From positions 1 to 25,477 of the forward strand of contig CALHKE010000009.1 in NCBI GenBank assembly GCA_938033695.1: a stretch of 25,477 nt of DNA, written 5' to 3'. Of this stretch, positions 22,130-25,477 are shown in pieces. This DNA is from an uncultured Candidatus Saccharibacteria bacterium (GTDB lineage Bacteria; Patescibacteriota; Saccharimonadia; Saccharimonadales; Saccharimonadaceae). How positions within the stretch are numbered: the first letter of the stretch is position 1; every line of letters begins with the position of its first letter. Below the pieces are notes generated by a model that saw only the letters and a program-made list of their open reading frames with translations, was not told where the DNA came from and did no database searches. The translations under genes and the position numbers were made by a program.

Positions 22130-24133
22130 TTAAGCTTTTTTCGTAAAGTAACCCTGCACTCCCGGGCGATCCACCCGAAGCCAAGTTAAATCTGCATCAC
22201 GTGGATTCGTAAGAAATGAACCATTCCCACCACGTAACTTATTGCGATTATAAAATACATTGCCAGTATTCACGAGTTTAGTAGTGTCGAAATCATTATT
22301 TACATAAATTACCTCTAACTTATCATTATGCTTATCATAATCTGAAAGAGCGAATATAGAGTTTATGATCGTCACTTGTGAGGTATCAAAATTGGAGAGA
22401 TCAAGAGTAGTGAGATTAAGCATATTATAAAACATACAATACATATTCGTCACTTGTGAGGTATCAAAATTGGAGAGATTAAGAGCAGTGAGATTAGGCA
22501 TATATGCAAACATTTCACTCATATCCGTCACATTTCTCGTATCAAAACTCGAAAGGTCTAACGAGGTAATCTTAGATACACCAGAGAACATATTTTCCAT
22601 ATCAGTTACATTCGACGTATTAAAATTAGCAAGATTAAGAGAAGTTAAGTTCGACATATTTCTAAACATACTACCCATATCCTTTACATTCGAAGTATCA
22701 AAACTCGAAAGGTCTAACGTTTTAAGACTAGAATCATATCCAAACATACCACCCATACTCTCAACCTTTGATGTATTAAAATTAGAAATATTAAGAGCAG
22801 TTAAGCTAGGCATTTCATAAAACATTACACCCATAGTAGTTACATTTGACGTATCAAAATTCGAAAGGTCTAGAGAAACAATATTTTTTGCACCACAAAA
22901 CATGCGCGACATATCCCTTACTTTTGAAGTATCAAAATTCGAAAGATCTAATGTTTTGATACTAAATACATGATAAAACATATCATACATACGTCTCACT
23001 TTAGAAGTATCAAAGCTAGAAACATTAAGAGAAGTGAGACTGGTCATCCCGGAAAACATTTCCTCCATATTCTCTACATTAGATGTATTAAAATTGGAAA
23101 GATCGAGTGATGTGATACTAGACATATTTTTAAATACTGAGTCCATATTCGTCACTTTTGATGTATCAAAATTAGAGACATCAATAGTTTTAATTTTAGA
23201 TAACCCATAGAACATTTCTTCCATATTTTCCACCATGGACGTATCAAAACCAGAAACGTCTATATCTAAAATTTCTTTTAATTCCGGAGTGCCCCAATAA
23301 CTAAGAAACATCCATCTGCTATCTCTGTTCAGATAAACCTTTTCAGGTTCAGAATAATAATATGCAGTATCGTCGGCTTCATCAAGCCAGAGTTTAATCT
23401 CATAATCCGAATCAGCATCTTCCACGTTTAAAGCATTAACTATAGTGGTAGGACCTATAGGGCTTCTTTTAAAGTGTTTAACCTTATGAGTACTAGTCTC
23501 TAATTTCCTAAATTTAAGATTATTAAATTCATAACCATCCATCATTACCGCCTTCGGTGCATATGGATTCGAAACTACTGAAACAATCAGTCTGTTTTCA
23601 TAATTCCCTGGCTTCAGGCTACTATTTAATTTCATACCAAGTTTGATATTATGATTCTCCTCCTCAGTGGATTTTTCGGTAGTCTTAATCAAATTTACTG
23701 GAGCAGATTGTGCCGGAATTGGACTAAAATCAACATTATCATCAAACCTATACCCCCAAGTATTTGCTGGAAAATTAGCAAGAGAATAAGTGGAAGTAAT
23801 TGAATTAATTTTAGTATTTATAGCTGGATTAGTATTTAATAGAGCCGTTTCTTCGGTCTTAGAACTAATTGTGGCGGTATAGCCAGTCTTATTGGTCGTA
23901 TTTATTTTAAGATTTATTTCGTGTTCAGCAGTCTCGTCGCTAGACTCGATAATTTCGGTACCATCTATCGAGGCGGTAGATTCATTAATAGAAGCCGAAA
24001 GCGTAGCTTTATATTCCGCAAACGAATTCTGGCTAAACGCAAAATTTAACGTAAGTGATAATAAACCTATAAAAAATCCAAAAATAATCTTATCTAAAAA
24101 GACATTCAAAATATCAAACTTTTTTCTCTCCAT
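22130..24133 (-). CDS. BspA-family leucine-rich-repeat surface protein, complete
   Basis: 667 residues with a signal peptide (MERKKFDILNVFLDKIIFG..., cut near SFA before EYKATLSAS). It has the same N-terminal module as its neighbours but more diverged (SSDETAEHEINLKINTTNKTGYTA, NTWGYRF, PGNYENRLIVSVVSNPY), and a DYEIKLWLDEADDTAYYY linker. Twelve DUF285 units plus a degenerate last one (about 290-620) follow, then the shared cap ending RPGVQGYFTKKA. No anchor is visible. It is a tandem paralog with a 64-nt gap to the next gene and its own promoter. The two units nearest the C-terminus are almost identical in DNA, which suggests recent duplication or conversion. Confidence 0.93.
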   Translation of the reverse strand: MERKKFDILNVFLDKIIFGFFIGLLSLTLNFAFSQNSFAEYKATLSASINESTASIDGTEIIESSDETAEHEINLKINTTNKTGYTATISSKTEETALLNTNPAINTKINSITSTYSLANFPANTWGYRFDDNVDFSPIPAQSAPVNLIKTTEKSTEEENHNIKLGMKLNSSLKPGNYENRLIVSVVSNPYAPKAVMMDGYEFNNLKFRKLETSTHKVKHFKRSPIGPTTIVNALNVEDADSDYEIKLWLDEADDTAYYYSEPEKVYLNRDSRWMFLSYWGTPELKEILDIDVSGFDTSMVENMEEMFYGLSKIKTIDVSNFDTSKVTNMDSVFKNMSSITSLDLSNFNTSNVENMEEMFSGMTSLTSLNVSSFDTSKVRRMYDMFYHVFSIKTLDLSNFDTSKVRDMSRMFCGAKNIVSLDLSNFDTSNVTTMGVMFYEMPSLTALNISNFNTSKVESMGGMFGYDSSLKTLDLSSFDTSNVKDMGSMFRNMSNLTSLNLANFNTSNVTDMENMFSGVSKITSLDLSSFDTRNVTDMSEMFAYMPNLTALNLSNFDTSQVTNMYCMFYNMLNLTTLDLSNFDTSQVTIINSIFALSDYDKHNDKLEVIYVNNDFDTTKLVNTGNVFYNRNKLRGGNGSFLTNPRDADLTWLRVDRPGVQGYFTKKA
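22340..23265 (-). repeat. DUF285 repeat array, 12 units
   Basis: Very regular 78-bp units. The segments starting at 22371 and 22449 share a run of more than 30 identical bases, an exact 78-bp offset. Confidence 0.85.
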
Positions 24134-24142
24134 GACAACTCT

Positions 24143-24151
24143 ATTTTACCA
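24143..24151 (-). promoter_or_regulatory. extended -10 promoter of the 667-residue BspA gene
   Basis: TGGTAAAAT on the minus strand, 9 nt before ATG. Confidence 0.6.
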
Positions 24152-24200
24152 TAAGAATCTTCAGAAAAACCAAAAGCTTTATTTATTTACTATAGTAAAT

Positions 24201-25477
24201 TTAAGACTTCCTAGTAAAATATCCCTGCACCCCCGGGCGATCCACGCGGAGCCAAGTCAAATCTGCGGTATTTGGATCCGTCAAGAATGAGCCATTACCG
24301 CCACGGAGCCTTTTGCGGTAATTAAAAATTCCCTGACTAGCCACTACATTATTAGTCGTAAATCTATCACTTGCGTATATTGTTGTCAAATTATCAGACT
24401 CATAATTGTTAATCGCAAAGATATACCCCATATCCGTCACATTTTGTGTATTAAAGGTAGAAATGTCTAAGATTTTTAAGCTTAGCATACTAGAAAACAT
24501 TCCATTCATTGTCGTTACATTACTTGTATCAAAAGAGGTTAAGCTTAAGTTTTCAATAGCATTCATTCCTCCAAACATATGAGCCATATTAGTTACATTT
24601 TTAGTATTAAACTTAGACAGATTTAACCCTACCAGAACTGGTGTATTAGTAAACATCCTTCCCATATTTGTCACTTTTTCTGTATTAAAATTATCTCCAA
24701 ATTTAATTTCCTTTAACCTACTGGTTGCCTCGAACATACTATACATGTTTATAACATTTGAGGTGTTAAAATTTGAAAGATCTAATTTCTGTACATATGT
24801 ACCATGAAACATATAGCTCATTTGTGTAACGCTCGAGGTATCAAAGCTAGATAGATCTAATTCAGTCAAGGAAAATGTGCAGCCGAACATTGCGGTCATA
24901 TCAGTGACATTGCTAGTATTAAAATTGCCAAAATTAATTGTCTTAAGATTTTGCATCCAATAAAACATCGCATGCATCTTATTTACCTCACTGGTATCTA
25001 TATTGGAAAAGTCCAAGCTCTCAATTTTCGTAAACCATTGAAACATACCCCTAGAATTAGGGTTTAGATAGGTCACGGCCACCGGTGCATAATAATATAC
25101 TGATTGGTCCGCCGCATTATACCAAGCTTTAATTTCGTAGTCTGACAGATCTGGGTCTTCAATATTAATCGTCGATACTGAACTAACTGGGGCTACGGTA
25201 CTTCGTTTAAAACCCTTAATGCTTGGCTTAGTTAGCGGAGAATCAGGGCCAGAATAATAAGCTGGATTCGGGTCAAGATTCCCTACCCTAGTATTAAAAT
25301 CCGGGCCATTCGTCATCATGGCGCGCATTGTATACGGATTTGAAACAAAAGACAGAATTAGTTTATTCGTATAATTCCCAGATTCGAGATTATCAGATAA
25401 TTTCATGCCGATACTCAGCTGATTCGATTCATTACCATTAGTCTTCCCTGCGGTTTGGATAATTTGCGCAGGCGTAG
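24201..25477 (-). CDS. BspA-family surface protein, C-terminal part (runs off right edge)
   Basis: The frame is open from the stop at 24201 to the right edge (TPAQIIQTAGKTNGNESNQLSIG precedes GMKLSDNLESGNYTN). The first ATG inside the window is therefore not the start, and the signal peptide lies outside. Visible are the end of the N-terminal module, the LSDYEIKAWYNAADQSVYYYAP linker, eight DUF285 units plus a degenerate one, and the cap ending RPGVQGYFTRKS. It is closest to the 727-residue paralog in the linker and cap. Confidence 0.92.
   Translation of the reverse strand, partial: TPAQIIQTAGKTNGNESNQLSIGMKLSDNLESGNYTNKLILSFVSNPYTMRAMMTNGPDFNTRVGNLDPNPAYYSGPDSPLTKPSIKGFKRSTVAPVSSVSTINIEDPDLSDYEIKAWYNAADQSVYYYAPVAVTYLNPNSRGMFQWFTKIESLDFSNIDTSEVNKMHAMFYWMQNLKTINFGNFNTSNVTDMTAMFGCTFSLTELDLSSFDTSSVTQMSYMFHGTYVQKLDLSNFNTSNVINMYSMFEATSRLKEIKFGDNFNTEKVTNMGRMFTNTPVLVGLNLSKFNTKNVTNMAHMFGGMNAIENLSLTSFDTSNVTTMNGMFSSMLSLKILDISTFNTQNVTDMGYIFAINNYESDNLTTIYASDRFTTNNVVASQGIFNYRKRLRGGNGSFLTDPNTADLTWLRVDRPGVQGYFTRKS
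24420..25010 (-). repeat. DUF285 repeat array, 8 units
   Basis: Units run from IDTSEVNKM to FNTQNVTDM, more varied than in the two complete paralogs. Confidence 0.8.

Noticed and set aside
1..25477. Code 25 (TGA as glycine)
   Set aside because: All genes read through without internal TGA under the standard table, and glycine codons are GGN.
1..25477. CRISPR array, tRNA genes, insertion sequences
   Set aside because: The regular repeats are all coding DUF285 units or the glycosyltransferase insert. No T-arm-like GGTTCGAATCC and no transposase or terminal inverted repeats were seen.

Overview
The window looks like a piece of a reduced, AT-rich Patescibacteria/CPR genome, most likely Candidatus Saccharibacteria (TM7). 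That placement is an inference from gene content. It rests on tandem BspA-type (DUF285) leucine-rich-repeat surface proteins, a fusion of a sigma-70 region 4 with a HARE domain, a PIN-PhoH protein, a large membrane-anchored type IV coupling-protein-like ATPase, and a TopA with a lysine-rich tail and no zinc fingers. The standard code fits: no gene needs TGA as sense, which argues against the code-25 lineages. All 14 visible stop codons are TAA (10) or TAG (4).

Layout. Positions 1-2867 hold two BspA-family genes on the minus strand: the 5' part of one that runs off the left edge, and a second fused to a FISUMP domain. The second is broken by a ten-G run in its signal peptide and by one extra T near its repeat end. 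Positions 3044-8733 hold four plus-strand genes: der, a GT-B glycosyltransferase, a PIN-PhoH gene and pth. Positions 8803-10280 hold a minus-strand pair, dprA and a MarR-type regulator, which overlap. Positions 10331-10677 hold a free-standing, strongly structured RNA gene with its own promoter and terminator that I cannot assign to a family. A small secreted protein (minus), topA, the sigma4-HARE regulator and the type IV coupling-protein-like ATPase (plus) follow to 18675. After a 1.2 kb pyrimidine-rich spacer without a convincing gene come three more minus-strand BspA paralogs; the last runs off the right edge.

How the parts relate. The central block is housekeeping: ribosome assembly (Der), translation quality control (Pth), DNA topology (TopA), DNA uptake and processing (DprA), and probable cell-envelope or secretion functions (glycosyltransferase, coupling-protein-like ATPase). 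The flanks encode a paralogous family of secreted repeat proteins, probably involved in contact with host cells or biofilm partners. Their variability could come from recombination among 78-bp repeats and from slippage at the G tract. The small protein at 10892-11488 appears to be a stand-alone version of the N-terminal module of the BspA proteins.

Regulation. Nine genes share an extended -10 promoter (TGn + TAAAAT, TATAAT or similar) only 6-9 nt before the start codon, so their mRNAs should be leaderless or nearly so. The remaining genes with a visible upstream region (phoH, dprA, the small secreted protein and, less clearly, the sigma4 gene) have Shine-Dalgarno sequences. Two of these, phoH and the small secreted protein, also have hairpins in their leaders.
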